Part shown: positions 31,738-32,867 of the stretch, in pieces
How the letters are laid out: the number at the start of each line of letters is the position of its first letter
How positions within the stretch are numbered: position 1 is the first letter of the stretch
Assembly: GCA_017856235.1 (NCBI GenBank)
Contig: JAFMFH010000014.1
Coordinates: forward strand, 1-32,867
DNA length: 32,867 nucleotides
Direction: 5' to 3'
From: Flavobacteriaceae bacterium
GTDB taxonomy: Bacteria > Bacteroidota > Bacteroidia > Flavobacteriales > Flavobacteriaceae
Program-made: the position numbers and the translations under genes
The notes under the pieces: model-generated
The model's input: only the letters and a program-made list of their open reading frames with translations
The model's database searches: none
Told to the model about the DNA's origin: nothing

Positions 31738-32867
31738 ATGCAATCAAGACGAGAATGGTTTAAATCTTCTCTAGGTATTGGAGGTTTAATGCTAACTCCT
31801 TCAATTTTATCAGCCGAAGAAATTAAGAAATACAATCCAAGACCAACACCTTCTATAGTGAAGTTAAGTTCTAATGAAAATCCTTATGGTCCATCGGAAA
31901 GAGTTTTAAATGCAATTAAAAATTCTTTCAATGATGCCTGTAGGTACCCTTATGAATTTATTCAGAAACTTCAAGAAACTTTAGCTAAAAAACATAATGT
32001 TCCAATTGAAAGTATTGTAATTACTGGAGGATCTAATGAAGCGTTAAGAGTTACTGGTCTTGCAATTTCTGATAAAGGCGGAAATATTGTGGCAGGTCAG
32101 CCAACATATTTAGCACTAATGAGTTATGCAGAAGCCTGGGGAGGAGAGATTAAATGGGTTCCAGTAGATTCAGATAAAGGTTATGATCTAAAAAAACTAA
32201 GAGAAAGTATAGATCAAGAAACTAATATGGTATTTATAGCAAATCCAAATAATCCTACGGGAACATTATTGAACGGAAACTCATTTGCTGAATTTTGCGA
32301 GGATGTATCAAAACAAACTTTGGTTTTTTGTGATGAAGCATATTACGATTATATAAATGAGTCAGATTATCCATCAATGGACTATTTAGTTAGACAGGAA
32401 AAGAATGTTATTGTTTCTAGAACTTTTTCTAAGGTTTACGGACTAGCAGGACTAAGAATTGGTTATCTAGTTTTAAAACCTGAATTAGCTGATCAATTAT
32501 TTGGCGAATATTCTCCTTACGGAAGACCTAAAATTATGGCACAAACAAATGTACTTGCAGTTGCAGCTGCATCTGAGGCTCTAAATGATGATGATTTTTA
32601 CAAGTTTTCATTAAAAAAAGCAAATGAAGAAAAGACTAAAATATATAAACTTTTAGATCACCTAAACTTAAAATATGTAGAGTCTAGCACAAATTTTGTA
32701 TTCTTTGAATCTAAGATGCATATTGATAAACTTTCAAATGAAATGCTAGAAAAAGGGGTTAGAATTGGTCGTCCTTTTCCTCCCTTTTATGATTGGTGTA
32801 GAATTAGCACTGGAACAAGCGAGGAAGTTGATAAATTTATAAACTCAATGTTAGAGCTTTATAGTTA
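31738..32867 (+). CDS. Tat-exported PLP-dependent aminotransferase (class I/II, HisC-like)
   Basis: A 376-residue aminotransferase that reaches the right edge; the last two bases (TA) are probably the start of its stop codon. The N-terminus MQSRREWFKSSLGIGG has a twin-arginine motif (S3-R4-R5-E-W-F-K9) before a hydrophobic stretch ending LSAEE, so it should cross the membrane folded, with its cofactor. The fold type I words are all there: SSNENPYGPS, NPNNPTG (169-175), D199 (FCDEAYY), the PLP lysine K232 (SRTFSKVYGLAG) and R240. It resembles histidinol-phosphate aminotransferase, but the exported form cannot serve cytoplasmic histidine synthesis. It probably acts on periplasmic amino acids. 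Confidence 0.87.
   Translation, partial: MQSRREWFKSSLGIGGLMLTPSILSAEEIKKYNPRPTPSIVKLSSNENPYGPSERVLNAIKNSFNDACRYPYEFIQKLQETLAKKHNVPIESIVITGGSNEALRVTGLAISDKGGNIVAGQPTYLALMSYAEAWGGEIKWVPVDSDKGYDLKKLRESIDQETNMVFIANPNNPTGTLLNGNSFAEFCEDVSKQTLVFCDEAYYDYINESDYPSMDYLVRQEKNVIVSRTFSKVYGLAGLRIGYLVLKPELADQLFGEYSPYGRPKIMAQTNVLAVAAASEALNDDDFYKFSLKKANEEKTKIYKLLDHLNLKYVESSTNFVFFESKMHIDKLSNEMLEKGVRIGRPFPPFYDWCRISTGTSEEVDKFINSMLELYS

Noticed and set aside
1-32867. tRNA, rRNA, riboswitch, CRISPR array or insertion sequence
   Set aside because: All gaps were read; none holds a cloverleaf, regular repeat-spacer pattern, transposase or known leader structure.

Overview
The window looks like a piece of a compact, AT-rich genome from a marine member of the Flavobacteriales (Bacteroidota). 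Several things point there. The ATP synthase cluster carries a, c, b, delta, alpha and gamma but no beta or epsilon. The gene set includes families I know mainly from this group (DUF6341, DUF6427, DUF4254, DUF4292, HU-CCDC81/SPOR). Exported proteins have signal peptides ending in SQ or AQ, or short lipoprotein signals. Several promoters fit the Bacteroidota form TTTG, about 19 bases, then TAnnTTTG. Gaps between genes are short (none reaches 300 bases), and five convergent gene pairs overlap at their 3' ends. I see no tRNA, rRNA, CRISPR array, insertion sequence or prophage.

Layout. (1) 1-3494: the 3' end of purD, a small membrane protein (DUF6341), a multi-pass membrane protein (DUF6427), a DUF4254 protein with a family-9 glycosyltransferase (surface glycan assembly), and a plant-type 2Fe-2S ferredoxin on the other strand. 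(2) 3582-9057: bactofilin, atpZ and atpBEFHAG, all on +. (3) 9109-12983: a sugar-phosphate nucleotidyltransferase, a DUF4292 lipoprotein and an EnvC-like murein hydrolase activator, met by a membrane-anchored HU/SPOR protein on -. (4) 13007-21638: mostly housekeeping genes: trpS, a PlsC-type acyltransferase, recA, an exported M24 peptidase, a maltose O-acetyltransferase-like enzyme, trhO, penicillin-binding protein 1A and a GNAT acetyltransferase. (5) 21680-25779: an LpxR-family outer-membrane protein, a strong terminator-like inverted repeat, and a four-gene minus-strand operon of exported proteins: a TonB-plug-only protein, a TlpA-like thioredoxin lipoprotein, a Cys-rich (CDCC) propeller lipoprotein and a second propeller lipoprotein. 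(6) 25933-28370: an excisionase-like HTH protein, then an overlapping epimerase/DUF1611 pair that resembles the DgcA-DgcN D-glutamate module. (7) 28378-32867: a YkuK-like RNase H-fold protein, an exported AbgB-like M20 amidohydrolase, an AGCS sodium:amino-acid symporter and a Tat-exported PLP aminotransferase that lacks only the last base of its stop codon.

How the genes fit together. Regions 1-4 serve energy conversion, cell-wall synthesis and remodelling, and envelope glycan and lipid assembly. Regions 5-7 look like an accessory zone for periplasmic redox or metal-dependent chemistry and for scavenging amino acids, including D-glutamate. The two best candidates for a poorly described system are the CDCC/TlpA/TonB-plug operon (22718-25779) and the D-glutamate-type module with its exported amidohydrolase and transporter neighbours (26297-31669).
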